A stretch of DNA of 64,000 nt from NCBI GenBank assembly GCA_947579665.1, contig OX388348.1:1798001-1862000 (forward strand). The letters run 5' to 3'. The notes under the pieces were generated by a model, which ran no database searches, was not told where the DNA came from, and saw only the letters and a program-made list of their open reading frames with translations. Position 1 is the first letter of the stretch. The number at the start of each line of letters is the position of its first letter. Made by a program: the position numbers and the translations under genes. This stretch comes from Sympetrum striolatum (Eukaryota > Arthropoda > Insecta > Odonata > Libellulidae). Shown here piece after piece: positions 22,944 to 35,865 of this stretch.

Positions 22944-23139
22944 ATATCATCAATTGGGGTTATCTTTAAATTTATGATAAGAATGTAGCCTTAGCTGAAT
23001 TTTCAAATTCTTTTTTCAGGGAAACTATCACTCATAAACGCCTACATGTGGGGTAATTATTTATTCTTAACTCGAGATCTATCAACTGACCGATTTTCAT
23101 CAAAAAAATCGGCGCCGACACTGTGTAGTCTCCTTGTGA

Positions 23140-26100
23140 GAAAAATCTTTGAATTTGATGGGTAACATGACAAAGTCTGTTTAATGAAGGATCTTTCTGT
23201 GTATTGAGCTACATCTTATTGTTAGTTCTATATAAATACTCAGTGGAAGAATGCTTTCCATTGTTGCAAGACATTGTTGAAGAAAGCTGCATCCATTGCG
23301 AAGGAAATTGATTCCAAGCTAATTGATGATAGCTATTATCAAGATGATACATAAACCACAACAAATTAAAAATGGATATTAATATAAATATTCGTAATTT
23401 TGGTTAATTTCTTCTCTAATTATGCCTCCTCACCCATTGTTAATATATTAAATTATGCTTGATATAATTTTACTGCAGTTTTTATCATATTATTATTCTG
23501 TCATCATTTTACATCTGTTGTTAATTTTATAATGAAATTCGAGTATGGTGAATAAATGAATGCGATACTTAAGTGGAACACACAGGAAAAGAATACAGCT
23601 ACACACATAATTTAAATTGTGGTACCAAAGGAAATTTCTTGGAACATCGTTGGTCATTTAAATTTCTGAATACAAATGTATAATAATAACTCTACAATAT
23701 AAATTATCTCTGCCCCACTTCACAATGAAGATGAATAAGTAAATTTTCCTCAAACATTAATTTTAAATAGTTTCTAAAGTTGGTTATTTTTTGTCCCTCA
23801 TTATTCATATATTATTCATTATTGTCATATATAACTCCGTATCAGTCATGCTTTAGTAGCTTTCTTATTATCACAATATTTGGTTCTAGTAACCATTGCA
23901 AACTGCCAAGGAAGTGGGAACAATAGAAGATACAGGGGACGAAAGTGAGAATTGGATGGGAATAATTGGAAAGAATGTGAAGTGAAAGGGAGAAACAGTG
24001 GAGATGGAGATCAAGAATGGAGGAGAGTAAGTTCGTTTTTGGAATATTCCATTATAAAGTTTGCCTTATTTGCTATGATCTGCCTAGATTAGGCTTTTGG
24101 ATGGCGTTTAGAAGTTATGCGCATACGTTCATATGTATACCTCACTTGTCCTCTAATTACGTCAAACTTTGAGGTCAATGGACTTTGCATTGGGGATATT
24201 CTCTCCAAAACTTTCAGTCAAGACATGGTATAAACAAAACACATTTAGCGTTATGAAAGGGATGATGAATAGAAGATTGAAGTAAGAGAGGAAATCCCTT
24301 AAAAATTTTACGAAAGCTTAACTGTTTTAAGAGACAAATGTGGAATTGAAAATTGGTTGACAACAAATGAGATTGATGGCCTCATGAGGATAAATTGTGC
24401 TGTAAAATGAAAAGTTGTGATGATAGGGATCATATCGGAATTGAAATTACTAGAGTAGAAATAAAAGTATTCAATTTAAATGAAATCATACGTATGAAAG
24501 GAGCAGTTGGAAATATCATTTTGATAAGATGGATGTTGGGAGGTAGCCATTGCAAGTTTTGCAATATATAAAAACTAGATATAGTTGTATAGGAAAGGAC
24601 AGGTAAGTGTTGGTATATGTTTTAGCCCCAATCGGAATCTCTACTTCTCCATCATTATCTCTCAAGAACCCAAAAGAGACTTACTATGTAAGATGAAGGA
24701 GGAGGAAGTTCTTAATTTTTCACTGAGCCGAATTGCCTCAAGTAGAAAAAGTCCACCAAAGTGCAGCACTTAATGCACCACAACTTTCTGAGTCTCCAAA
24801 TAAGAGATACCAGGATTATTCAGCTTCACTCTATCCTCTGTAGCTCTTGTCTGATCACAACCGCAAGCAAGACTCATGCAAAAGTAGATGGTCCTTCTAT
24901 TCAGCTTATCCTAACGTAAAATATTCTGTCATGGAATTAATGGCATAGGTAATGTAGGAACAGTAACAGGCGTGGCTTTGCCTATTGCACAATGAGAAAA
25001 ACTCGCAGAAAGTGAATCTGATAAGAAATCGTTTACTTCCATGGCTGAATTGATACTAATGAAACAGAATGCTTCCATTGAATTAGGATGTGAACTAATT
25101 GAGCCGCTTATTGCTTTTTCAAAGAAGGAATCTAAATTTTTGAAATGAGTTATTGCTTGAAAATTATAGCTCATGACTCCTGACCGGGGTCTTATTCATA
25201 GATTTCTATTAAGCACTTTTTAGCTCACTTGGTAGAGCTTGGTTTAAGGTAGGAATGCTAGGTAAAGAGTTAATTCATTCAGTGCTGTGTTGGGACGCTG
25301 TACTTGTTGATTGCTCTATTTGAGGTATTTTGACATGTTTAAGTTTTAAGTTGAATCTTTCAATTTTTTATTTAAATTTGAGGAGATGGGTATTATTTTC
25401 TGGTGTATGTATATTTCGGGTATAGAAATTTCCAAATCCCTTGCATGGTTCTGCTATGAACCTACATAGCCGCTCTAGTAAGCTTTAATAGGTACAATTC
25501 TTGGTGGTTGTAGTATTGGTGAGCACCAGTCGAATTATAAAAAGGTAAATTTAGAGTCCAGTGTTTATAGATGCCTGTTATCTATTAAATAAAATTCCAG
25601 ATTAGGTGAGTTATTTTCCTCATTGTCTTTTGAATGCTATTTTTAACAATGTCTTTCTATGTGAATTTTTATCAAATATTACTCCTATAATATGTCTGAC
25701 TTATTTTTATGGATATATTTGCCTTTTCATGAAAGACTTGAAACTTATTTCTTTCTGAAGTTCCTGAGACTGTTTGGCATTGCCTTGAACTGCGACATGA
25801 TTTCCAGGAATGAGAATATCAAATTGGAGGGGAAGTTTGACAGATCAGTCTTATTTCATAAATTACTTTTTCCTGTTAATTTCTATCTGCCAAAGAAAGT
25901 CCCATTGTTATTGCAAAAGAGGATTCACTATTAAAATGCCTCTCATTCGTCATCCTCAAAACTAATTATCCTTGAATCAAATGCGCCTACGATGATCGAC
26001 CAATGAAATGCCCTATTTTGCCTCTAAATATGCCATCCGCTGGATGTGTATGAAACTCTTAGCTCTCTATTTCATTGCATGCCGTTGTTATTGCCTCATA

Positions 26101-26970
26101 TGAGTGCCTTTTCAAATTTCTCATTCCATTGACGTTTTAATGTAGATATCCGGTTTGTTATCGGAGAGATAATCCTTCAAAATTTGCCATTGCATAAAGA
26201 ATATAATTTTTATGGATTGTAAATCTAGAGAAAGTTAATGGAAATTATACTGCCTATAGTGCCTAACTATCTAGGCAATAAAGATACCATTAATTATTGT
26301 GTTGAAGGGGTGTATACTTCACTCTGCCTTATTATGCCTCAATTTGGTGTATTGTTGGCATAATTTCACCGGATTTTGCCTGAGGTTGCTAATTTAGCTG
26401 TTGGTTTATATGGCTCTTTGAATGCCTGATCTCTTTATCAGCCATTTGAAGTCACTATACAGGATTATGAATCAAATCAATGCAGTAAAACCTCTTAATC
26501 TTTAGATCTTTATTATGTATCTTATTGTTGAAGTTGTTATTTTGGACCCTGTTAAAGTTATTTTGGACCTTGTTGAAAGGTTAAAATCGATTATATCTAA
26601 CGCAGTATAGTTCTTTTTTACTTCATTCATAGTCTAGATTTTCAACAGGCACAATTACATTCTTGTGCTGCTATCATTTTAATTGACTTTCTTACCTTTT
26701 TGTGTTGCTGATACTTAGACCTCAAGATATTATCTCTCCTAATTCATTTTTTATTTGGTTGCCGTTGTAACTCCGTTTACACATACACCCAGCTATCCAT
26801 CTTTTGGCATTGGGTACATGCTCTATGTCATCCATTCCTAATGAAATTACATCCACATATAGTACAGGGAAAAGTGTATTCTTAAAGAGACTTATTTAGT
26901 AGCTCTGATTTTTACAGTATCAACAGAATATCAACGAAGCATTCTAAGGACACACTCTCAATATTATAAG
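23140..26970. other. Long AT-rich stretch, little assigned
   Basis: No element ends or confident exons are visible. The plus strand at 24926-25148 has a mostly open reading (MAELILMKQNASIELGCELI) with one early stop, which could be an old processed pseudogene. It has no domain I recognise. The open frame at 25692-25934 is likewise unplaced. Confidence 0.35.
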
Positions 26971-26972
26971 TA

Positions 26973-27270
26973 CAGTAGGAGTCAGAAATAACAAGTACGG
27001 CATATAATGAGAGTAGCATTATAGCAAGCGATTATTTTGCTGTTGTCCGTCTGGCTGCAAAAAGGATAGGGAGTTACGTCCATTATAACGAGTGGTCTTT
27101 TCTGAAGAATCATTATAACGAGTGCCACGTGTGCCATGCTTGTCTTGCAGGAGGCATATCTCGGAATTGTCAATTGATGTGAGGGACCAAGTCCGACAAG
27201 CCAATGGCAATCCAAGGTGTGCTATCTCTTCTAACGGCAGAAAAATACTAAATGCAAATATTATCATCAT
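26973..27270. mobile_element. pogo/Tigger-type element end (remnant)
   Basis: It begins TA then CAGTAGGAGTC, followed by AACAAGTACGGCATATAATG. CATTATAACGAGTG occurs twice within 60 bp (about 27081 and 27111), typical of CTCGTTATAACGAG-type Tigger termini. I did not find the opposite end. Confidence 0.5.
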
Positions 27271-28188
27271 CTAATTCATGCATTTGTTTTCCATGAGTCG
27301 CCTCACCCTTCCTCGGGAAAGATGCTTCAGGGAGCTTTTGATAGAAACCTCTCATGAGAGCAGTGCTGATTCGGATCCCCTCCCTCACAACTCAATCATT
27401 GCTTATGAAGTGTGCGAATGAAAAATATCTCGAGAAAGCAATTTGACATGAATAACACACCATTATTTTTCAGCGATTATTGAGCAATAATTTTCCATAT
27501 TTTATATTAGCAGATGCAGTTTCATTATGATGTGTTAATCAATAAAATAATGTGTTAACTCAAAAATAACGAGCCATCTTAAGTAATGGGCACCCCGAAA
27601 TTCGAGCGTTGAACATAGAAAAATCATTTGCCCGTGAATGTAATGCACCCCTTAAGATATGCGGTTACCCCAGTTGCTGCACCTTATAGGTCTGTACAAT
27701 ACAGACATATGCTAATATATGCATATATTTATACATGCATACGCTGTATACAAAATTTCGTTAAGTGTCTATGCCGAAAGTCCTACGTGATGGCCAATTC
27801 AAAATCGTTCATCAATTAGGGGGAGCCAATTCCCTTTCAATTAAAAACTATCTGCCAACAGTTTTGTAAAAAGGGCAAACATCGATACAGTATAAACACT
27901 TATATATACAAACATTGATTGGTAGAACGTTTGATGAGTTATATGGAACAAGGGTAAGCCTAGGATACGGCCGGCCCCGTGCTATGGGACATGCCAACAA
28001 GTAGTACCTGAATCAAGATTTTTGAGGTTAAAAAAGACCCAAAAGAGTGCACATTATTTTCTGGTATATACAGTATTTTTGACGCAAACATACTTTTTTT
28101 TGCATTTTTAAGCTTAGTGTTGAATTAAAAACCTTACAGTTCCATTCTGCTGCTCTTGTATTCAAGAGGATGGACTTAATTAGACTTA

Positions 28189-28440
28189 GGCCTGGTATTA
28201 TAATGTGTAGTTAAGTAGTATCTATAGGATAACTTTAACCTCCAGGTTAACTCAAACATTCTATATTATAATCAACAGTTAAGCCTTATCTGGAAGTTAA
28301 AGTGCTTGTTATCTTAACTAACAGATTGGGTTGTGATCAAAACCTTAACTGGTGGATAGCGCAACGCATCATGGGAGTAAACCCATGTAAACACGCAGTA
28401 TGGTAAGTTTATAGTCCGCAGTTTTAGGAAAATTTTTGTT
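28189..28440. mobile_element. PIF/Harbinger left-end fragment
   Basis: GGCCTGGTATTATAATG after a TTA is the terminus of a Harbinger related to the larger one at 32836. The order of motifs matches, including a GCAACGCATCATGGG phrase where the larger element has GCAATGCATTATGG. The remainder is missing; a B-box module element follows at 28478. Confidence 0.65.
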
Positions 28441-28477
28441 TGTATATTCTAATTAAGTTAGTATGACTCCTTTTATA

Positions 28478-28737
28478 TGTACGAGTAAAATGCAGCTTGC
28501 AGACTGCAAGCAGATCGAAAACACTAATTTCATATCGGCATCATATCGGCACGGTCCAAAAAAGAAAAAAAAAAGTATTGAAAATATTCTTAAAATTCGC
28601 TGCAATTTCATCGTCTGGCATTGAACCCGGGTCTTACTGGTGAACTTACTATGCAGCACAATAGAATATCACCATCTCTAACTATGTGTGAAAATTCTAG
28701 CAGAAATATTGGCTGCAACTGCCTAAAAACGACGTCC
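28478..28737 (-). mobile_element. B-box module element, copy D (truncated)
   Basis: The hairpin end TACGAGTAAAATGCAGC is present with GCTTGCAGACTGCAAGC, then one B box near 28614-28630 (TTGAACCCGGG). The copy stops within the second module near the phrase GCCTAAAAACGACG. Confidence 0.65.
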
Positions 28738-29137
28738 TACTTTATCTTCGAGTTTATATCTTCGAGTGTCACAAAATGGTCAGTAGAGGTTATTTTGTGG
28801 GCTAAGAGAATCCAAAGTTTAGTTTCATTTGAGTTTTGGCACACTTAAGTCCAGGGTAATATTTCTTGTGATTTTTCGAAAAACAGAAAATTTTTGAGAT
28901 GGATCCTTCTGGCAACTTATTTTTATAAGTTTTACTTTTTTTAAATTTAAAGTAGTCTTTTGCTTATATAACTTAGTATGACGTTCTTATCATCCAAAGA
29001 AATGAAATAGAGCAGAGTTTCAGGTTATCTGTTGTTGTATAATGTTGTTTATTGCTGCGTGCCCATATGGGCACTTCAGGCCTTCCCACTACTACGCAAC
29101 TTCCTTGCCGCTGGCTGTCAAGGAAAGCTATATATTG

Positions 29138-30734
29138 TACGAGTAAAATGTAGCTTGCATACTGCAAGCAGATCGGCAATACCAATTTCATATCGGCATC
29201 ATATCGGGACGGTCCTCAAAAGAGAAAAAAGAGGATTGAAAATATTCTTAAAATTTCATCGTCTGGCATCGAACCCGGGTCTTCCTGGTGATTCTTACTA
29301 TGCAGCACAATAGAAGATTACCATCTCTAACTATCTGTGAAAATTCAAGCAGAAATATTAGCTACAACTGCCTCAAAAGACGTTCTACTTTTCACGAATG
29401 TAAATGGCTCTCTGGATTCGAACCAAGGACGATCAGTGAAATGAAAAATATGTTTTCGAAATTTATCTATTATTTCTATCTATGTACCAAATTTCAAATT
29501 TTAATATTAAATGGAAGGGGTTCAAAATAATTCTTAAAAATTGGATCAGTTACTGATTGTAGAGACGCCTGGTGTCAAACCCAGGACACATTGGTAGCTG
29601 TAAATGCACAGTATGACTGGATACGACTTGATCTTATTTTATGCAAAGTTTGAAGTCGATATCATGCCGGGAATTACCTAAAATTTGTTTCCGTTATCTC
29701 CATAAGAAATGCATTGAGGAATGTAAATGGCCCTCTGGGATCGAACCAAGGACCATCAGCAAATACAAAAAATTTGATTTTGAAATATATTTATGATATC
29801 TAACCCCATGCCGAATTTCAAGTTTCCATGCATTCAGGAAAGGGTCCAAAAATCTTAAAAATCGCCACAATGCATTTTAAACGGCCGATTTATGCCCCAA
29901 CCTAGCATCGAACCATGGACAATATTCGAAGATGTCTTTCTGATTTTCGTTGGATATGCACGGCTTCTAGTGATCCCACGAATTTCAACTCTCTCCTTTT
30001 CCGGAAAGATTTTTTTTGGACCCCTTCTCGATGGCATGAAAACTTGAAATTCCGCATGGGGTTAGATATCATAAATAAATTTCAAAATCAAATTTTTTGT
30101 ATTCGCTGATGGTCCTTGGTTTGATCCCAGAGGGCCATTTAAATTCCTCAATGCATTTCTTATGGAGATAACGGAAACAAATTTTAGGTTCTTTCCGGCA
30201 TGATATCGACTTCAAAGTTTGTACAAAATAAGATCATGTTCTAACAGGTCATTCTGTGCATTCACAGTTTACAATAGGTCCTGGGTTCGACACCAGGCAT
30301 CTCTACACTCAGTAACGGGTCGTATTTTAATAATTATTTTGAACCCTTTTCCAATAATATAGAAACTTGGAATTCGGCATGTAAATAGACATCATAGATA
30401 CATCTCAAAAACATGTTTTAGATTTCCACGATCGTCCTTGGTTCGAAACCAGAAAGCCATTTACATTCGTGAAAAGTAGAATGTCGTTTGAGGCAGTTGT
30501 AGCTAATATTTCTGCTTGAATTTTCACACATAGTTAGAGATGGTGATCTTCTTTTGTGCTGCATAGTAAATTCACAAGGAAGACCCGGGTTCAATGCCAG
30601 ACGATTAAATTGATGCAAATTTTAAGAATGTTTTCAATCCTCATTTTTTCTTTTGAGAACCGTCCCGATATAATGCCAATTTGAAATTAGTGTTGTCGAT
30701 CTGCTTGCAGTATGCAAGCAACATTTTACTAGTA
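29138..30734. mobile_element. B-box module elements, inverted pair (copy E)
   Basis: A minus-oriented copy runs from the hairpin at 29138 to about 30008. It then passes abruptly into a plus-oriented copy that ends in a hairpin at about 30705-30734. B boxes lie near 29272, 29411, 29568, 29732 and 29901 (minus) and near 30111, 30280, 30436 and 30583 (plus). The distal ends of both halves are missing at the junction, TTCCGGAAAGATTTTTTTTG, so the pair is a truncated palindrome with hairpins at both outer ends. Confidence 0.7.
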
Positions 30735-30832
30735 TTTATCTATGTTTATTTGAAGTAGTATGTGAAATAATGTAATAGCATTAATTTATTTTACTCAATA
30801 TATAACTTATACCAAAGAATTTAATGCCACAT

Positions 30833-31780
30833 TTGAAAAGATGTGACTACAATGGAACTGGGCAAATCAGAAGGAACCGGATTCCGAAAGAATTTCCGCT
30901 ACCACCAAAAAATGATCTAAAAAGGAGGAGAGTGGAAAGAGCGTCACAGCTATTTCTACATGCAAAGGAATAGGAATCACTAAATGGCTGGACTATTCGG
31001 TAATTGCGGCAGCTTCAACAGCGTATGGAGTTACGCCGTTGATGAAAGCTAAAAGATTTTGTGGGAAACAAAAGAAAATTATTCAGCTTCCATAACCCTA
31101 CGTCATATCAAAGTATAATAAGCATATGGGCGGAACTGACACAAATTCATGAAAACGTAAATTCACTGCGTTGTGGTAAAATATGATTTATATAAATTAT
31201 TTACAACTCAGACAATCGAATAATAATAATAAAAGGGAATCCTTAGATCAAAGGACAAAATTAGAGTTTAGACAGGAGATTGCTCAGGTGCAGGTACGGG
31301 TCCAGGGGGTGGTCCTGGGGGTCCAAACCCCCCCGAAATATCACTTGTGTATATTTTTCGAAAATGAAACTCAAATAACGCAAATAAAGACAAAATTTAA
31401 TAATCAATCACTAGCGAAAAAATTCGAGTTTGTCTACCACAATTCTTACGTCATGTTTTGTGAAAGCCAAAATATCTTTTATTTTTAAATTTTTCGATCG
31501 GACCCCCCCCAAAAATTGTTCTAGATTTTTCCTACCCTACTCGGTACAAGACGGAATGAAAACCACCTGGTGGATGACTCAGAAAGGCTTCCTCATCAAA
31601 AACTGTCTCCACGCTAGTTGTTGCGGTATCATCATTTAATAGGTGCAATTGGTGAAATGCCACAAAACAAGAGAAAATGCTGTGCATAGGAAGAGTGTGA
31701 GAGTCGTGGGAAAACAATGCGTAAAAAGTGCGATATTGGGCTCTGTGTAAAATGTTTTACAAAGTACTTACTAACCAAAT
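30833..31780 (+). pseudogene. piggyBac transposase remnant
   Basis: From 30833 the plus strand reads CDYNGTGQIRRNRIPKEFPL and then, after a frame change, GIGITKWLDYSVIAAASTAY, ending KYNKHMGGTDT near 31140. This is the region around the third catalytic Asp of piggyBac transposases (HMGGVD in family members). Further on, near 31565-31620, NENHLVDDSERLPH resembles the C-terminal region. GEMPQNKRKCCA and KKCDIGLCVKCF at about 31650-31770 are the C-terminal cysteine-rich domain. Multiple stops and an insertion of unrelated sequence (31190-31550) show it is dead. I found no TTAA-flanked ends. Confidence 0.7.
31290..31340. repeat. GC-rich GGTCC/GGGGG segment inside piggyBac remnant
   Basis: A run of CAGGTGCAGG, GGTCCAGGGGGTGGTCC and CCCCCC sits in an AT-rich neighbourhood; a matching GGACCCCCCCC lies near 31498-31510. 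It looks like the end of another inserted element, but I could not define its borders. Confidence 0.3.
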
Positions 31781-32058
31781 AATTATAAAATAAATATTTA
31801 TTTCTTCCAAGAAAAAACCATTTCATACAATATTTTTTAGAAATAAATAAGATTTTTTGCAATAAAATTCTTTTCTTAAATTTCATGATGGCATGCATAA
31901 TTAGTGGGAAGGACTGACGTGCCCATATGGGAAAGAGCATTTGCAACAAACCTATTATTGTTAACTTTTTTGAACAATTTTCTATTGTTAATTTAGGTAA
32001 TCTGAATACCAAAATGCTAAAATTAGGGTAATTTTTAAGAAAAAATAATTCTTGTCCT

Positions 32059-32324
32059 CAGGGCCGGATTAACCATTAGGCAGAATAGGCAGTTGCCTGG
32101 GGCCCCAGATTTTAGGGGGCCCTAAAAAAATTAAAAAATCTTTGAAAATTTTCTTACAAACATAAAATTCCAAAGAATTAAATGAAAATATAATCACAAC
32201 TGAAAATTTTTATGAAAGGTATAAGTTATTATTTTAATCGAAAAAAGAAGGGAATGGACGTTAAAAGAAAGGGCCCCCAAATTGATGGTTGCCTAGGGCC
32301 CCGTTGAGGGTTAATCCGGCCCTG
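32059..32324. mobile_element. hAT-type MITE with perfect 8-bp target duplication
   Basis: Termini CAGGGCCGGATTAACC and GGTTAATCCGGCCCTG are inverted, and CTTGTCCT flanks both sides (32051-32058 and 32325-32332). At 266 bp there is no room for coding. The perfect duplication and long inverted arms suggest a recent insertion. Confidence 0.92.
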
Positions 32325-33997
32325 CTTGTCCTTGGAGGGTTAATGATCGATTTTTACACATTTTAATTGAATAAACATCTGTAAAAATCACTGATGTAAA
32401 GACTATCTCCTTCGTATCAATAAGAAGAGCGTATGAATGTTTGCCAATCCTAGACATCATCTGTAATTTGTTACTATGTGATGATATCAGCACCATAGAA
32501 AACCGGCACTATAGATTTTACCGGAGAATATTTCAATACATCAAACAGCAGAAAGAATTAACGATAGAGATACCATATTAATTGCTTTAATGAGAAAAAT
32601 CATATAAATTTTTAGCCTTGCCTTCGGGCAGAAGCCATGTAAACCATTTCTTTTTCATTTGTTTGATGTGAGATTGCCAAATCTTGAATGTCACTTTACG
32701 CCATATAGCAGTTGTCCTGCTAGTTGAAATCTATGTATACCAAATTTTAGTTAGTTGTTAATCACTCAGAAGTGAATCACTACATAGCAATCCCTAGTTA
32801 AATAAACAATCTATGAATACGGCCGACTGAATCAAGAGCTCGGTATTATAATGTCTATTTAAAGTGGACTTTAACTTAATGTTCACTTTGTCTATAAGAA
32901 AGTGTATTATAATCGATATTTAAGCCTTCACTAGTATCTAAATTGACTCTTAACTTAAAAGCCAGATCGAGTGAGCTTTAATTCTTAAAAGTAACTTTAA
33001 CCGCAATGCATTATGGATGTAAACAATTTATATGGTGGAAATTTCTACAGATAGCCTCTCACCTCAGGTGTTATAACGCTAAAAATCTTTTTTGTTCAGT
33101 GGAATTTACGGTCAGAAATCCTCAATATATTTAAAATAATTCGGTATGTTCCCTTTACATAGATATTTCTTGTGACATGGGCTTATTTCTCTATAAATCA
33201 TAACACATTTGTTCGGTGTTGTGAAGAATGTTTAAGTTATCAGATTGTTTACGGGTTATAATAAGTTATACATTGGTGGTGGTATTTAGAATGAAGCTGC
33301 CAATTAATTATATCTATTCAATTACTGCATAAAATACTGTATAAGTATAAGTGTAACTCTGATATTACGTCAAAATAGTCGTACTTCACACAGACATGCT
33401 AAGTGAATTCGTAAATGACTGCATAAAAGTAGAAATATTATAGTCACCAAGGATAAGAAAATGAATATACAATGTAAATGAATATACCCTTTCATTAAAC
33501 TTTGAAAGCATCAGTTTCATTGTTACAATACCGCATAATCAAGTGTACAACAAAATGTAAGCTTATAGCTCTTGTATGAAAAGAACAGCAGTTGACAGCG
33601 GCTCAATACGTCAAGCTTTCGAAGTGAAATTGTAATACATTTTCACCGATTGGTGCGTACATTTACCTCAACTTGTTTAGGTTGATTTGGTTGGAGTGGA
33701 AAATAGCTTCTGCGCAGGGGTTATAATCTTTTAATTTCACTGTAATCTTTATGGTTTGACATGAAGAATACTGTTCCAGGTTAGCCGATTGGTATTAACA
33801 GCAGACAAAATGGAAATAATGAATTTATTTGAAGATTTAGAGGAGGGAGAAGAGGACTTAATGCTCCATTTGCGCAAACGCACCAGAAAAGCAAGGGTAT
33901 TCAGAGACAATTTAGGAAGATGGAGTGATGAAGAGTTCTTCATTAGATTCAGATTGAAGAAAAATACGGTAAAAAAATTGTTGGGTGAGGTTTAGGT

Positions 33998-34043
33998 TAG
34001 TAGGATACCTCTCTGTTTAACAAAACAGAGAGGTATCCTACTA
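33998..34043. repeat. Perfect 21-bp hairpin inside transposase intron 1
   Basis: TAGTAGGATACCTCTCTGTTT is repeated exactly inverted around a 4-base AACA loop. It lies just after the exon 1 donor and before the exon 2 acceptor. Confidence 0.9.
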
Positions 34044-34397
34044 AGTGTCAGTAAATCGTAGAAACTCGTATTTTGAAACATTGATTACTAAGAAGAATTT
34101 TCATTTTAAGAAACATGGCTCTAACAGCAATGAACCAGCTGCTCTTGACCCTCCGATATTATGCAACAGGCTCCATGCTAATTGCAGTTGGTGATTTTTG
34201 TGGAGTTCTTAAATCAACAGCCAGCAGAGTCGTTAAAATAGTTACTATTGCAATTGCTAGTTTACGATGTAAATATGTCAATACCCCTTCTTCAGCCAAA
34301 GAGTTGAAAAAAACTCAAGAAAAATTTCATGAATTGGCTCATTTCCCGAGGGTGTTTGGATGCATAGACTGCACACATGTGAAGGTTATATCACCAG

Positions 34398-35243
34398 GTA
34401 TAAGTTTACAGTCAGACTACTTTTTTCAAAATTTAATTAAGGTTTAATTAATTCTCGCTTCATAAAATCTAAAGTCATGTTTGTTGTCTAGTATTCAGTA
34501 CCTGACTCTGATGACAGAACTAGCAGCATTATCCATGAAGCGTTATCATTTTATGGGTTCAACACAAATCAATAATTAACATTTTTGTTGACTAATCTTT
34601 CAATAATCTAATTATTAATAATTAGATTATCCATAATACATTTTAATTTTTTCTATATTCAGGTCAATAAGTTTATTCAAATAGAATGCGTATTTTCTCC
34701 TTTAAGCTTTAAAGATTTTAAGCTTCTGTGTTTGTGCTAAACTAAGCAGACTATCATAAGGAGCTCAAGCCTTTAATTTCCTCAAAAGAGGGGCTCATTG
34801 ATATGAATCCTCTATGTGGAAGCTTACTGCATGAAGCTATTCAGTTTTTAATAGTTGCAAATAATTAACTAATTACAGTGGATGTAATTAATGCTCAAGT
34901 TTTCATCAGACCTCAGAATGAAATATTCTATAAACAGCATAGTATAATTTTCATGAGGAAAGAATGTGAACCAATAGTAACTTGAACATTCATTCTTGAG
35001 GTATATTATGAATTATAGGGTTTGAGATAATACAAAAAGCTAAAAATTCATAAATCAACTAACTGTACAACTTTCATTAACATGTGCATACATGAGATTT
35101 CACTTCCCATTGCAAATGAATGGAGGATTAGCTTGAGTTCCCTTAACCCATGTTGTTTCTATTGATTTAACTTAATCCATAACTTGGGTGCTTTTATGGG
35201 AAGAAATTACAGCAAATTGAATTAATTCGTGATGATATTTCAG
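34398..35243 (+). other. Intron 2 of the Harbinger transposase
   Basis: An 846 bp AT-rich stretch between GTATAAG and TTTCAG. Removing it restores SPGGEEPESFRN, which is the best evidence that it is an intron. No other gene is seen in it. Confidence 0.7.
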
Positions 35244-35865
35244 GCGGAGAGGAACCTGAAAGTTTCCGAAACCTTTAAAGGGTATTTCTCTCTAAACATT
35301 CAAGTACTATGTGACGCAGATATGAAAATAACTAATTAAGTGACAAGATGGCCAGAATCTTCCCATGGCCAAACTTTTTTTAACAATTCTTACCTCAAGT
35401 ATCAATTAACTAATCAGAAATTTAGTAAATCAGTTATTTTGGCAGATTCAGGTTACAGACAGGAACTTAACATGTTAACACCAATCAGAAATCCAGTTAC
35501 ACCATAAGAAAAAATGTATAATGTATGCCATATTAAGACCCGAAACATCATTGAAAGATTGTTTGGAATCTGGAAGAGACGTTTCCCAGTTCTGTCTCTT
35601 GGGATTCGAGTTTGTGTAGAGACCGCTATGGCTATTGTGGTGGCTTGTGCTGTGCTACATAACTTAGCAGTTAATGAGAAAGAGGATCCAAGGGTAGAAG
35701 ATGTAGACCTGGATGAAGGTTTTATAAGAACCAATGAAATAGAAGATATGCCAGGGAAAGGAAGAAAGCCTTTTCTAGATTTTTTCAAAAAATAATTAAT
35801 GATCAAACAGAGCAATAAATGTCAGATAAAAATAAAATTTATTTCAATAGTTCTTTTTCAATTAA

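Larger units (their letters stand above)
21351..23136. mobile_element. DNA transposon with ~479 bp terminal inverted repeats
   Basis: The left arm (21351-21829) and right arm (22659-23136) are near-perfect inverted copies, starting CAAGGAGACTACACAGTGTC. Both are flanked by TGA (21348-21350 and 23137-23139), a likely 3-bp target duplication. The 829 bp between the arms holds the 3' part of a DDE-type transposase on the minus strand. The arms are so similar that the copy seems recent or homogenised by conversion. I cannot place the superfamily with certainty. Confidence 0.8.
33789..35795 (+). pseudogene. PIF/Harbinger transposase (HARBI1-like), spliced, disabled
   Basis: Exon 1 (33789-33984) codes an acidic start then RDNLGRWSDEEFFIRFRLKK, ending at a GTGAGG donor. 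Exon 2 (about 34111-34397) carries the HTH-like region LLTLRYYATGSM, KSTASRVV, and the first catalytic Asp in GCIDCTHV; it ends CCAG|GTATAAG. Exon 3 (35244 on, after TTTCAG) joins in frame as SPG|GEEPESFRN and has the later Asp in LADSGYRQ and the Glu in RNIIERLFGIWKRRF. The two are 35 residues apart, as in the family. Damage: a one-base frameshift near 35276, stops at about 35337 and 35505-35507, and SSHG where SSHD is usual. The junction of exons 1 and 2 does not keep frame with the splice sites I can see. Confidence 0.8.

Noticed and set aside
31632..32012. 126-residue minus-strand frame next to the piggyBac remnant
   Set aside because: It is antisense to the cysteine-rich C-terminal remnant and shows no family motif.
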